DNA from: Clostridia bacterium
GTDB taxonomy: Bacteria; Bacillota; Clostridia; Oscillospirales; Acutalibacteraceae
Direction of reading: 5' to 3'
Length of the DNA: 64,000 nt
Assembly: GCA_017410195.1 (NCBI GenBank)
Contig: JAFQRF010000023.1
Span: forward strand, 124,001-188,000
The notes under the pieces are model-generated. The model searched no databases, was not told the DNA's origin, and was given only the letters and a program-made list of their open reading frames with translations. Each line of letters starts with the position of its first letter. Position 1 is the first letter of the stretch. Shown in pieces: positions 1-9,062 of the stretch. Both the position numbers and the translations under genes were made by a program.

Positions 1-719
1 GTTTCCTCCGATGAAACAATAACCATTGCGTCACTCTGCTCGCTCATACCGAGAGCAGCTCTGTGACGTGTTCCGAGATCACTTGAAACTTCCTCGCTTT
101 TGGTAAGCGGTAAAACGCAGCCCGCGCTGTGAAGTCTGCCGTCTCTTACAACAGCTGCGCCATCGTGAAGCGGAGATTTGGGGAAGAAAATATTACCGAT
201 AAGTTCATGGGTGATTTTTGCATCAACAGGTTTGCCTGTCTTTAAAACATCGCCGAGAAGCATCTCTTTTTCCATAACAATAAGACAGCCGATTTTTGCA
301 TCGCTCATGCGCTGAACAGCCTTGGCAATTTCAATAATCGCCTCTTTAATTACCGCCGTTCTCTCGGAATCATTTCCCCTCATAAGCCACGATAAACCGG
401 TAAATTTGCTTTTACCGACCTTTTCAAGTACCTGACGGATTTCCTGCTGAAAAATTATAATAAGAATAATAAATATGTTCTGGAAAACAATTCCGAAAAC
501 ATAAGAGCTTGCCTGCATTTCAAGAACGGTAATTACAAGATATGCAAAAGCAAGTAAAATCAAGCCTTTAACAAGCTGAAAAGCACGGGTTTCTCTTATG
601 AGTTTTATTCCGTTATAAAGAATAAATGTCACTAGACAGATATCAAGAAAATCGGTTATCCCGAAATTAAGCGACGGAACTTTAGAAAAAAAGTCCGTAA
701 TATTATCAAATACGGTCAT
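1..719 (-). CDS. cdaA: Diadenylate cyclase CdaA (3' end cut by window)
   Basis: Makes the second messenger c-di-AMP from two ATP at the membrane. The translation begins MTVFDNITDFF and has three hydrophobic helices in the first ~90 residues, followed by a DisA_N-type cyclase domain. Both signature motifs are visible: LHDGAAV near residue 183 and GTRHRAALG near residue 217. The ATG at 719 is chosen because a GGGGG-rich ribosome binding site lies about 14 bases upstream and the hydrophobic N-terminus fits CdaA. The reading frame is still open at position 1, so the C-terminus is missing. In related genomes the activator gene cdaR follows; here it would lie left of the window. It has its own promoter (761-789) and sits 97 bases after ispF. 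Family assignment is firm. Confidence 0.93.
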   Translation of the reverse strand, partial: MTVFDNITDFFSKVPSLNFGITDFLDICLVTFILYNGIKLIRETRAFQLVKGLILLAFAYLVITVLEMQASSYVFGIVFQNIFIILIIIFQQEIRQVLEKVGKSKFTGLSWLMRGNDSERTAVIKEAIIEIAKAVQRMSDAKIGCLIVMEKEMLLGDVLKTGKPVDAKITHELIGNIFFPKSPLHDGAAVVRDGRLHSAGCVLPLTKSEEVSSDLGTRHRAALGMSEQSDAMVIVSSEE

Positions 720-760
720 AAACGCAGACCAACCCCCTTTATCTTCCTATCCGATTTTTA

Positions 761-789
761 ATAATAGCACAAAGAACGCAACGTTGCAA
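761..789 (-). promoter_or_regulatory. SigA-type promoter for cdaA
   Basis: On the minus strand TTGCAA (784-789) and TATTAT (761-766) are separated by 17 bases, 42 bases before the cdaA start codon. This suggests cdaA can be transcribed independently of the upstream ispF cluster. Confidence 0.6.
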
Positions 790-816
790 ACAAATAATGA
801 AATCTTAACAAAAAAT

Positions 817-1290
817 TTATTTTTCTATAAGGCACACAGCATGCGCCGACATTCCCTCTCCGCTGCCGGAGAATCCGAGTCCTTCCTCAGTTGTTGCTTT
901 TACACTGACAAAATCCATAGGAATTCTGCATGCAGAAGCAATATTTTTTCTCATTTCATCAATATACGGACGCATTTTGGGCTTTTGTGCAATTAAAGTG
1001 CTGTCAACATTTACCACGGAATAACCGTTGTCTTTAAGCACCTCCACAACTTCTTTAAGTAAAACAATACTGTCCGCATCCTTATATTTTTCATCATTAT
1101 CGGGAAAAAGACATCCGATATCTCCAAGTGCTGCCGCACCAAGCAAAGCATCACTTATGGCATGAAGCAACACATCCGCATCGGAATGCCCGAGCAGACC
1201 CTTTTCGTAAGGAATATCAACGCCGCCGACTATAAGTTTTCTGTTTTCGGCGAGTCTGTGAACGTCATATCCGTGACCGATTCTCAGCAT
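817..1290 (-). CDS. ispF: 2-C-methyl-D-erythritol 2,4-cyclodiphosphate synthase
   Basis: Cytosolic enzyme of the MEP isoprenoid pathway; converts CDP-ME 2-phosphate to the cyclic diphosphate. The 157-residue length is normal. The N-terminal metal-binding signature GHGYDVHRL (D9, H11) and the [11 protein letters not shown] block are present, as is the late block [13 protein letters not shown]. The start has a strong AAAGGAG site. The last bases of the upstream rnmV-like gene overlap its start by 7 bases, indicating translational coupling. No other MEP gene is in the window. Assignment is secure. Confidence 0.96.
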   Translation of the reverse strand: MLRIGHGYDVHRLAENRKLIVGGVDIPYEKGLLGHSDADVLLHAISDALLGAAALGDIGCLFPDNDEKYKDADSIVLLKEVVEVLKDNGYSVVNVDSTLIAQKPKMRPYIDEMRKNIASACRIPMDFVSVKATTEEGLGFSGSGEGMSAHAVCLIEK

Positions 1291-1886
1291 TTGGAAATCT
1301 CCTTTTCTATCTCTTTTACATCTTCAAGAAATCTTTCGTATGTAGTTACGCAATTAAGAACTTTTATAAGGGAATTTGCGGAAAGTCTTTCGGGAAAAGA
1401 ATAATATCTGAGCATTGCGGCTCTTCTTTTGGCGCTATCCTCTCCCCCTGCAAAGCCAAGCTCATAAAGGTCGAGTTTCGTTATAGGTCTTTCGGGTTCG
1501 GGCGATGATTCGCAGAGAACCCCTGCGTTTGCAAGAGCCTGCATAATAATTTCTTCCGATACTCCCTCAACACCGATTTTTCCCTCTTTTGAAGGCTCTG
1601 TTTTGCGGCTTTCCTTCCCGAAAATATCAGGTATATATGCATGAATAATATTTTTCGGGTCAACGGTAGAGCCTATGAACGAACGGATTTTAAAGCCTGC
1701 GGAATCACTGTCCGTAAGCACTAAAATTCCTCTTTTTTCAGCGAGCTTTCTTATCATCATCTGAAGCTCTTTATCCTTAAAAATACCAAATCCGTCCGTC
1801 TGGATAATCGGCGCATCAATGATTCCCGAAAGCTTTATTTTATCATATTTTCCTTCGACGATAACCGCCTGTCTTATTTTTATCAT
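1284..1886 (-). CDS. rnmV: RNase M5-like Toprim protein
   Basis: 200-residue protein with an N-terminal Toprim domain: glutamate in VIVEGKYD (about residues 8-15) and the acidic pair in LTDSDSAGF (about residues 56-64). In Firmicutes this Toprim type matures the 5' end of 5S rRNA (RNase M5). The C-terminal half is the clostridial extension sometimes called DUF4093, so M5 activity is inferred, not proven. It starts 2 bases after holA stops and overlaps ispF, so it belongs to the alaS-to-ispF cluster. It is not next to ksgA or a 5S gene here, unlike in Bacillus. Confidence 0.75.
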   Translation of the reverse strand: MIKIRQAVIVEGKYDKIKLSGIIDAPIIQTDGFGIFKDKELQMMIRKLAEKRGILVLTDSDSAGFKIRSFIGSTVDPKNIIHAYIPDIFGKESRKTEPSKEGKIGVEGVSEEIIMQALANAGVLCESSPEPERPITKLDLYELGFAGGEDSAKRRAAMLRYYSFPERLSANSLIKVLNCVTTYERFLEDVKEIEKEISKC

Positions 1887-1888
1887 AG

Positions 1889-2917
1889 TTATCTCCTGCC
1901 GACTCTCGCAAGTTTCACAACAGTCTGCTCAAGCACAAGTCTTTTATCAAGAGCGGAGCTTTTAAGTGTGGTATCAGCCCAAGAAAGGATTTCCACGCAC
2001 TCTCCTATATCCGAAAAAGAGAGCGACGAACCGTTTCTTGCGGCGTTTGTAAGCCTGAATTCTTTACCTGCATAGTTATAAAACTTTGCAACCGCTTCCG
2101 CACGGTTTCCAGATTTAACTGCAGCCTTGGCTCTGTAAATATCCGAATACTGCGCAATAAGTGCGCCGAGAATCTGAAATTCATCCTCTCTCTGTTCAAA
2201 AAGCAAAGAAAGTTTTTTGAATGCGCTGTCAAATCTGCCTGCCGTAAGGTCTTTAATCATATCAAAAACCTTCGCTTCAAGGCTTTTTATGCACACGGCA
2301 TCAACATCGCTTTTTAAAACTTCTTCACCCGACGCATAAGCGCAGGCTTTTTCTGTTTCGTTGAGCAATGTATTAAGGTCACTTCCGACGCAGGATATCA
2401 AATATGATGCAACCCCTTTCGCAAAGGGCTTGCCTCTCTTTTTTGCGCCGTTTTCAAGCATTTTTATGAGTTCGGCAGATGTCTTTCTCTCAAGTTTGAC
2501 GGCATATCCGAATTTATCAAACAATTTAACGGCTTTAGTCCATTTTGCACCCTTGGGCTCATGTGCAACAAACGAAAAAACAAGTGCACAATCATCAGGA
2601 TTATCACGCAAAAGCTGCTCAAGCTGCTCAAATCCGTTGTCATCAAGTGAATCGATCGGAAAATCCTTGACAAGTATACACTTTGTTTCAGCCATCATCG
2701 GGACAGCCTCAGCACTCTCATAAATTTCCGAAAGAGTGCTGTTTTTTCCGTCGAAAGTATGGAAATTAAAATCTGCAAAGGATTCGTCAACCGTCTTTGC
2801 AACAATTTTATCAATATATATTTTTTTAAGATAGCTTTCTTCGCCGTAAATCAGATAAGCGCCGACGGGATTGCCCTTCAGCTTTTCTTTTAAAGCGGAT
2901 TCATTTAAAATCGGCAT
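1889..2917 (-). CDS. holA: DNA polymerase III delta subunit
   Basis: Clamp-loader delta subunit that opens the sliding clamp during replication. The 342-residue length fits the family. The N-terminal block YLIYGEESYLKKIY is the typical HolA opening, and later segments (DCALVFSF; KMLENGAKKRGKPF; YLISCVGSDLNTLLNE) match the order of the AAA+-like lid regions. Like other delta subunits it shows no intact Walker A. The start has a GAAAGGA site. comEC lies 20 bases upstream, a pairing common in Firmicutes. Confidence 0.93.
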   Translation of the reverse strand: MPILNESALKEKLKGNPVGAYLIYGEESYLKKIYIDKIVAKTVDESFADFNFHTFDGKNSTLSEIYESAEAVPMMAETKCILVKDFPIDSLDDNGFEQLEQLLRDNPDDCALVFSFVAHEPKGAKWTKAVKLFDKFGYAVKLERKTSAELIKMLENGAKKRGKPFAKGVASYLISCVGSDLNTLLNETEKACAYASGEEVLKSDVDAVCIKSLEAKVFDMIKDLTAGRFDSAFKKLSLLFEQREDEFQILGALIAQYSDIYRAKAAVKSGNRAEAVAKFYNYAGKEFRLTNAARNGSSLSFSDIGECVEILSWADTTLKSSALDKRLVLEQTVVKLARVGRR

Positions 2918-2937
2918 AAAAACTATCCTTTCTTTTT

Positions 2938-5145
2938 CTACTCTCTGTTTGCGCTGACGTATCCGTTTTCGCCGCGGATCAGAATATTACCGCATCCGCC
3001 CGTTGCAACGCATTTTACTCCACAATCCGAAAGCTCTTTTTGAATGAGAACACCTCTCGGATTTTCAGAATTTATAACTACTAATTTGCAACTATCCGCA
3101 TAAATATTCAAGGGATAATCGTTTCGTGAAATAATTATATCAGCCGTTCTGAATTCAGACGGCAAACCGAAAAAATCAAAAACGGGATTAAAACAAATCA
3201 AAGCAGACATATCTTCGCTTTTAAGATAAGCGCAGATGTTACCGACTGTTTTAACAGTAAAATTTTCTGATTGTAATAAAGAATCAAACCCGTATGTATC
3301 ACAGCCGTTCAGAAGCAAATCGCTTCCGAAAGGCAAATCATTGCAATAAATGCTGCCGGGTCTGTACTGCATAAGCAGATTATTGAGATATGAGGCAGAA
3401 TATCTGTCCTCATCGGAAACAAATATCGCATCAATTGAACCGCCGCAGTTAATAATTTCATCCGAAATTTTTACAGAACCGAGAAACTCCGTACCGCCGC
3501 AGCCGATAAGAATATTTTCTCCGTTCTTTGATGCAAGAACAGCAGTTCCGTTGCCGACATCAACAATGTTAATTCTTGTTTCACATTCTCTCGAAACAGA
3601 GAAAAATGAAATACCGGCAACAAACATAACAGCACACAGAGCGCATGTTATTTTATAAAGATTTTTTCCTGAATAAGCAATAAAAACAGACACGCCGCAT
3701 ACAAGAAGAATTCCGCTGATAAGGATTCGGTGGCTGTCGTTATCCGCTCTGAAAACGAACAAATCATATTCAGAAAAAATCCTTGAAATTTCAAGTAAAA
3801 TTTTTGCCGTGAAATCAGCCGCATACGTAAATGGGTTGAAGATATCAACGGGTATCAATCCCGATAATGCAGCCATAACACCGATTATCATACAAAAACT
3901 TGCAACGGGAACAGCAAGCAGATTTGAAAACAAAACAGCAAAATTGAATTCATCATAAAGCTGCAAGGAAACGGGAACGGTAAATGAAGTTGCTGCTATC
4001 GGAACACAAACCAAAGATGCGAGAGATTTAAGCACTTCGGTAAGCGGTACATTATCAATTTTATTAATCAAATTATATATTTTAGGCTTTACATGCTGAG
4101 AATAAAGTATCAGCCCGAGAGTTGAGAGTGCAGAAAGCTGAAGTCCGACAGATCCCATTGCAAAGGGATTATAAAGAGCAATAACGGTAAGCGCAAATCC
4201 GAGTGAATTAAGTGAATCCCTCTTTTTCCAAATTACATTTGCAAGCAAATAGAGAAGCATCATAATTCCCGAACGAACAACAGAATAAGTCATCCCTGCA
4301 ACAAGCATGAATGCAACAACACCAATTGCAGCAATAATGCTTGCAATTCTTTCATTAATTCTCAGAAACCTCAGTATTTCAAGTATCACCATTGCCCATA
4401 AGGAAAGATGAAATCCCGAAACACAGATAATATGAGTAATACCCGACATGCGGAAATTGCTCATAATTTCCGCCGAAAGACCGCTTTTATCACCTATTAT
4501 CAATGCCGTGAGGAGCGCTCCGCAGTCGCCGGGTACAGCTCGGTTTACAGCATTTTTTATCGCTCGTCTCGTATCAACAACCTTTTTCATTAAAGGCTTC
4601 TCTGATTCAGGAATTCTTTTTACCGAGAAATCCCCTTCCTTAGGGTATGCCCCGATAAAAACACCTTTTGCCTTATTGGAAGCAAGATATTCTTCACTTG
4701 AAGAACCAAGAACATAGAAAGTAAACTCGCCTTCAACAATGTCATACGCTTCCGCATCGGGAAGCGTTGAAAAAACAAGTCTTAACTTATGCCGAACTTC
4801 TTCGCCGTCAATCTCAACAGTTTCAGCATTATAATAATAATTGCCGTATCGGTATTCATGGTAATCGGTAAGCTGAGCAATAATGTTGCAGGTTTTTCCG
4901 TCATAAGCAACGGAAGGCTGATAATAAAACGCAGATTCAGACAGCAAAAGTATGCATGCCAGAATGCCCGAAGCAAAAGCACACGGCAAAACCCGCTGTT
5001 TTCTTGCTTCAGTGACAAAAAAGCTTACTGACAAAGCAACGGCATAAACAGCAAGAACACCTGCCGTCACTTTTATTTCGCAATTATATAATAAAACAAT
5101 CGTAAAAAATACCGTAAAACCGATTACAGCAAAAGGACGAGGCAT
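2938..5145 (-). CDS. comEC: ComEC/Rec2 DNA-uptake channel with degenerate C-terminal domain
   Basis: 735-residue polytopic membrane protein. It has an N-terminal DUF4131-like extracellular region, then the competence domain (HIICVSGFHLSLWAM, about residues 235-250, followed by many hydrophobic helices), then a soluble C-terminal domain of about 215 residues. ComEC normally passes single-stranded transforming DNA across the membrane, and its C-terminal metallo-beta-lactamase fold carries an HxDxDH metal site. Here the first strand is recognisable (INIVDVGNG) but the metal loop reads VSDEDRYSAS, with no histidines. The nuclease-like site therefore looks lost. The start has AAAGGGTGAT. Transport function is inferred; no other com genes are seen nearby. 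Confidence 0.88.
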   Translation of the reverse strand: MPRPFAVIGFTVFFTIVLLYNCEIKVTAGVLAVYAVALSVSFFVTEARKQRVLPCAFASGILACILLLSESAFYYQPSVAYDGKTCNIIAQLTDYHEYRYGNYYYNAETVEIDGEEVRHKLRLVFSTLPDAEAYDIVEGEFTFYVLGSSSEEYLASNKAKGVFIGAYPKEGDFSVKRIPESEKPLMKKVVDTRRAIKNAVNRAVPGDCGALLTALIIGDKSGLSAEIMSNFRMSGITHIICVSGFHLSLWAMVILEILRFLRINERIASIIAAIGVVAFMLVAGMTYSVVRSGIMMLLYLLANVIWKKRDSLNSLGFALTVIALYNPFAMGSVGLQLSALSTLGLILYSQHVKPKIYNLINKIDNVPLTEVLKSLASLVCVPIAATSFTVPVSLQLYDEFNFAVLFSNLLAVPVASFCMIIGVMAALSGLIPVDIFNPFTYAADFTAKILLEISRIFSEYDLFVFRADNDSHRILISGILLVCGVSVFIAYSGKNLYKITCALCAVMFVAGISFFSVSRECETRINIVDVGNGTAVLASKNGENILIGCGGTEFLGSVKISDEIINCGGSIDAIFVSDEDRYSASYLNNLLMQYRPGSIYCNDLPFGSDLLLNGCDTYGFDSLLQSENFTVKTVGNICAYLKSEDMSALICFNPVFDFFGLPSEFRTADIIISRNDYPLNIYADSCKLVVINSENPRGVLIQKELSDCGVKCVATGGCGNILIRGENGYVSANRE

Positions 5146-5157
5146 TTAATCACCCTT

Positions 5158-5697
5158 TTATTTTTCAATAAGAGGAATCACGCCAAGGAAGGTAATATCG
5201 GTTCTTTCAGCCGCATCACCCTCCGCAAGCACAGCCGCTTTTGCAACAACATTTGCATCGAACTTCTCACAAAGCGTTTCAACAGCTTTGAGAGATTCAC
5301 CCGTACTTATAACATCATCGAGAATAACAACACGCTTTCCTCTTATCTGCTCACCTTCTATACCGTCAAGAATAAGAGTTTGCACGGCATCGGTTGTAAT
5401 TGAACGCACATTGACAGAAACAGGATCTTTCATATAAAGCTTTGCCTTTTTTCTGACAACAAAATATTTTTTTCCGCTCTGTCTCGACATTTCATAAGCA
5501 AGTGGGATGCTTTTCGCTTCGGGAGTCACTATGTAATCAAACTCGGGAAGCTTTTCAAGAAGCTTTGTTGCGGAATGAATGGTTACCTCGACATCGCCGA
5601 AAAGAATAAATGCGGCAATATCAAGCTTATCGCTTATGGGACATCTGAGCAGATCTCTTTCAAGACCTGCAATATCAACTCTGTAATACTCTGACAT
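5158..5697 (-). CDS. Adenine-type phosphoribosyltransferase family protein
   Basis: 179-residue type I phosphoribosyltransferase. The PRPP-binding signature VVILDDVISTGESL lies near residues 124-137, and an upstream stretch (YIVTPEAKSIPLAYEM) resembles the flexible-loop region of adenine or xanthine phosphoribosyltransferases. The exact base substrate cannot be read from the sequence. It sits 12 bases from both the HIT gene and comEC and has an AGGAG site, so it is part of the same transcript. A purine salvage role is likely but unproven. Confidence 0.8.
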   Translation of the reverse strand: MSEYYRVDIAGLERDLLRCPISDKLDIAAFILFGDVEVTIHSATKLLEKLPEFDYIVTPEAKSIPLAYEMSRQSGKKYFVVRKKAKLYMKDPVSVNVRSITTDAVQTLILDGIEGEQIRGKRVVILDDVISTGESLKAVETLCEKFDANVVAKAAVLAEGDAAERTDITFLGVIPLIEK

Positions 5698-5709
5698 AGC
5701 TCTTTCTCC

Positions 5710-6045
5710 TCAACCTGCAGGCCATGTAAATTCACGGCCGCTCATAAGATGAAAATGAATATGCTTCACGGTCTGACCAGCGCTATCACCGCAGTTGTTG
5801 ACTATTCTGAAGCCGTCAAGGTTCTTTTCTTTTGCAATTTTTGCAGCAACTTCAAAAACGTGGGCAATAAGAGCGCTGTTGCTCTCATCAATTTCTGCCG
5901 CAGAAGCAATATGCTCCTTGGGAATAATAAGAATATGCACGGGAGCCTGAGGCTCAATATCATTAAAAGCAATTACGGTATCATCCTCATAAACCTTTGT
6001 AGTGGGGATTTCTCCCTTAATAATTTTACAAAATATACAGTCCAT
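5710..6045 (-). CDS. HIT family nucleotide-binding protein (HINT type)
   Basis: 111-residue protein with the histidine-triad motif KHIHFHLM near residues 97-104 and the typical opening DCIFCKIIKGEIP. HINT proteins hydrolyse nucleoside phosphoramidates, often the aminoacyl-AMP adducts formed by aminoacyl-tRNA synthetases. Its position 53 bases downstream of alaS is consistent with that, although the physiological substrate is inferred. The Cys-x2-Cys at the N-terminus is common in this subfamily. The start has a CGGAG site. Confidence 0.93.
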   Translation of the reverse strand: MDCIFCKIIKGEIPTTKVYEDDTVIAFNDIEPQAPVHILIIPKEHIASAAEIDESNSALIAHVFEVAAKIAKEKNLDGFRIVNNCGDSAGQTVKHIHFHLMSGREFTWPAG

Positions 6046-6098
6046 AGTAACACTCCGTTATATTTAATCGACAGGATGAGAGCATCCCGCCCTGAATT

Positions 6099-8726
6099 TT
6101 ATTTTATCATGACTTTAAGAATATCTGCAACCGCATTCATGGCAGCTGTAACATTTGAAACGTCCTTTGTACCAGCCATTGCACTGTCGGGTCTGCCGCC
6201 GCCTGAGCCGCCTGCGAGCTTTGAAACTTCTCTGACAATATTGCCCGCGTGTGCACCCTTTGCAACGGCATCCTTGCCGCATGCGCAAGCGAAGTTTGCG
6301 CTTGAACCGTTAATGCCGCAGATAACGGCAACCGCATTATCGTTTTCCTTAACCTTATCGCACATCGAACGAAGGTCGCCGGGATTGACACCTTCAACCG
6401 TTGTTGCAATAAGAGTTACGCCGTTGATATCAACGGAATTGCTCATAAGGTCGCCCGTTTTAAGCTGTGAAAGCTCTGCACGAATCTGCTCAATTTCCTT
6501 ATCCTTTGCTTTGAGATCCGCCATAAGTGAGTTAGCTTTTTTATCAAGCTCAGATACATTTGCAAGCTTCATATTAACGGCTGTGTTTGCAATAAGAGCG
6601 TTGTTCTTTTCGATATAATCAAGCACACCATAGCCCGTGACGGCTTCGATTCTGCGTACACCGGCTGCAACGGATGATTCGGATACAATCTTGAAAAGAC
6701 CGAGTTTGCCTGTATTGTTAACGTGAGTACCGCCGCAAAGCTCTGTTGAAAAATCACCTGCTTTAACAACACGGACAACATCGCCGTATTTCTCTCCGAA
6801 AAGTGCCATTGCACCCATTTTCTTAGCTTCTTCAATGGGCATTTCTGTGCTTGTTACTTCAACAGCAGAAAGAATGACTTCATTAACTCTTTTTTCAACT
6901 GTTGCAAGTTCTTCTGAGGTAAGAGCCGAGAAATGGGTAAAGTCAAATCTCATTGCATTGCTGTTAACAAGCTGACCAGCCTGCTCAACATGTGAGCCGA
7001 GAGTTTCTCTGAGTGCAGCCTGAAGAAGATGGGCAGCGGTATGGTTTCTTTTTGTTGCAGCTCTTGATTCCTCATTATAAACCGTTACGGCAACATCGCC
7101 GACTTTTATGCCGTCACCTGTAAGAGTGCCGTGATGAAGGTATGCGCCGTCAGGATCTTTGGTTGTGTTTGTAACATCAAAAACACTTTCACCGATTCTG
7201 ATTACACCGATATCACCTGTCTGACCGCCGCTTTCGGCATAGAAAGAAGTTTTATCAAGAACAACAATCGCACTGTCACCGTCATTGATAAAATCTTTTC
7301 TTTCGCCATCGGAAACAAGTGCAAGAACCGTGCCTTCCGTGCCGTTTTCGGTATAGCCCTTAAACTCGGATTTTGCTACATCTTTAAAGGAAACACCGTT
7401 GTTTCTCCAGTCTGAATCCGCAGCATTTCTCTTTGCACTCTTTGCTTTGAGTCTTGCTTCTTCAACAAGCTGACGGAATTTCTCCTCATCAACCGTAATA
7501 TTTCTTTCGTTTGCAATTTCTTTTGTAAGGTCAATGGGGAAGCCGTAGGTATCCTGAAGTTTGAAAGCATCCTCACCCGAAAGAATACCGTTTTCGGCTT
7601 TCTCCATCATATCATTAAGAAGTCCGAGACCCGAATCGATTGTTTTATAGAAACTTTCCTCTTCCGTTGAAATAACTTTTTTGATATAGTCACTCTTCTC
7701 AACAAGGTTGGGATATGCGTTTGCATTTTCGGCAATAACAGTATCACAAACCTCCGCAAGGAAGGGTCTGTCAATCCCGATGAGTCTTCCGTGACGTGCA
7801 GCTCTTCTGAGAAGTCTTCTGAGAACATAACCTCTGCCGCTGTTTGAGGGAAGAACGCCGTCGCCAACCATAAAGGTTGTGCTTCTGATATGGTCTGTGA
7901 TAACGCGAAGCGAAACGTCCTTCTTTTCGTCATCGTGATAGTTAAGTTTTGCAATTTCCATAATGTGATTCATAATGTTGCGGACTGTATCAACCTCAAA
8001 AAGGTTTTCAACATCCTGCATAACGCAGGCAAGTCTTTCAAGACCCATACCTGTGTCGATATTGGGATTTGCAAGGCGAGTATAGTTGTTTTTGCCGTCG
8101 TTTTCAAACTGTGTGAAAACAAGGTTCCATACTTCGATAAATCTGTCACAGTCGCAACCTACCTTACAGTCAGGGCTGCCGCATCCCTTTGAAGGACCTC
8201 GGTCAAAATAAATTTCCGAGCAAGGACCGCAAGGACCTGCACCATGCTCCCAGAAATTATCCTCTTTGCCGAAGCGAACCATATGAGAGGGGTCAACTCC
8301 GACTTCCTTTGTCCAGATATCATACGCTTCATCATCCTCAAGATAAACGCTGACATAAAGAAGCTCTGCAGGAATTTCAAGAACCTTTGTAAAAAACTCC
8401 CAAGCCCATGCGGTTGCTTCACGCTTGAAATAATCTCCGAACGAGAAGTTGCCGAGCATCTCAAAATATGTGCCGTGGCGTGCAGTTTTACCAACATTCT
8501 CGATATCGGGTGTTCTGATACACTTCTGGCAGGTTGTGACTCTCTTTTTGGGCGGAGTAACCTCACCTGTAAAATACTTTTTCATCGGGGTCATACCCGC
8601 ATTGATAAGCAGAATACTCTTATCACCTTGAGGAACAAGTGAGAAGCTGGGCAATCTCAGATGATCCTTAGACTCAAAAAATTCGAGATATTTTTCTCTT
8701 AATTCATTAAGACCGGTCCATTTCAT
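6099..8726 (-). CDS. alaS: Alanyl-tRNA synthetase
   Basis: 875-residue enzyme that charges tRNA-Ala. In order: class II catalytic domain (starts MKWTGLNELR; motif region NAGMTPMKKYF), tRNA-recognition domain, editing domain with HTAAHLLQ and CGGTHV (metal-binding His/Cys), and C-terminal DHHA1 domain ending with a glycine-rich GGSGGGRPDSAMAG block. The ATG at 8726 is chosen because AGGAGG lies 10 bases upstream. The frame stays open about 300 bases further upstream but that stretch is the T-box leader, not protein. It is the first gene of a tight cluster ending at ispF. Confidence 0.97.
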   Translation of the reverse strand: MKWTGLNELREKYLEFFESKDHLRLPSFSLVPQGDKSILLINAGMTPMKKYFTGEVTPPKKRVTTCQKCIRTPDIENVGKTARHGTYFEMLGNFSFGDYFKREATAWAWEFFTKVLEIPAELLYVSVYLEDDEAYDIWTKEVGVDPSHMVRFGKEDNFWEHGAGPCGPCSEIYFDRGPSKGCGSPDCKVGCDCDRFIEVWNLVFTQFENDGKNNYTRLANPNIDTGMGLERLACVMQDVENLFEVDTVRNIMNHIMEIAKLNYHDDEKKDVSLRVITDHIRSTTFMVGDGVLPSNSGRGYVLRRLLRRAARHGRLIGIDRPFLAEVCDTVIAENANAYPNLVEKSDYIKKVISTEEESFYKTIDSGLGLLNDMMEKAENGILSGEDAFKLQDTYGFPIDLTKEIANERNITVDEEKFRQLVEEARLKAKSAKRNAADSDWRNNGVSFKDVAKSEFKGYTENGTEGTVLALVSDGERKDFINDGDSAIVVLDKTSFYAESGGQTGDIGVIRIGESVFDVTNTTKDPDGAYLHHGTLTGDGIKVGDVAVTVYNEESRAATKRNHTAAHLLQAALRETLGSHVEQAGQLVNSNAMRFDFTHFSALTSEELATVEKRVNEVILSAVEVTSTEMPIEEAKKMGAMALFGEKYGDVVRVVKAGDFSTELCGGTHVNNTGKLGLFKIVSESSVAAGVRRIEAVTGYGVLDYIEKNNALIANTAVNMKLANVSELDKKANSLMADLKAKDKEIEQIRAELSQLKTGDLMSNSVDINGVTLIATTVEGVNPGDLRSMCDKVKENDNAVAVICGINGSSANFACACGKDAVAKGAHAGNIVREVSKLAGGSGGGRPDSAMAGTKDVSNVTAAMNAVADILKVMIK

Positions 8727-8781
8727 AATTAAATATCCTCCTGTGGAGCAATTATGCTCCGAAAATTTACAAATCAACAAT

Positions 8782-9001
8782 AAAAAAGGGTGCAATTCAA
8801 CAATTCGGCAATGGGACGGCATAAGCCGCGGTACCACCCAAATTGTGCATCTGCACCTCTCAAAACCCTTAACGCGGGCAACGCCGCCGTTCATCACGGC
8901 AGAGCTAAAGGGCGGCCTTAATCCGCTTTTATGCTTAAAAACCGTCTCAGCAAATCGGTTTTCTCTCTGATAAGCAAGCGAAGAATTCTTCCCCGTCAAA
9001 G
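8782..9001 (-). promoter_or_regulatory. T-box leader (tRNA-Ala sensing) of alaS
   Basis: On the minus strand the sequence TGGGTGGTACCGCGG followed by GCCGTCCCA (8812-8840) is the canonical T-box antiterminator. Its UGGU bulge would pair with uncharged tRNA ending in ACCA, so discriminator A, which fits tRNA-Ala. A competing terminator uses GGTGCA (about 8850-8855) and TGCACC with a run of six T at 8782-8787. Upstream lies a structured Stem I region to about 9000. I could not pin the specifier codon by eye; several GCN triplets exist. Uncharged tRNA-Ala should promote read-through into alaS and perhaps the genes behind it. This accounts for the 336-base gap upstream of alaS. Confidence 0.92.
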
Positions 9002-9026
9002 CTTCATTATTATATTTTGCAGTCTT

Positions 9027-9053
9027 CCGCAACCGCCGTAGTGACGGTTGCGG
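9027..9053. terminator. GC-rich inverted repeat after the sigma/WG gene
   Basis: CCGCAACCG and CGGTTGCGG form a perfect 9-base stem just after the stop codon at 9063. On the minus strand no T-run follows, so termination would be weak. On the plus strand ATTTTTA follows. A TATAAT at 9009-9014 between this hairpin and the T-box may be the alaS -10, though no good -35 is visible. Confidence 0.45.
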
Positions 9054-9062
9054 ACAAAATTT

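Noticed and set aside
5749..6618. 289-codon frame on the plus strand
   Set aside because: Lies antisense to the HIT and alaS genes, has no ribosome binding site, and its translation shows no family features.
8727..9032. In-frame N-terminal extension of alaS by about 100 codons
   Set aside because: The stretch is the T-box leader; AGGAGG and the normal MKWTGL start are at 8726.
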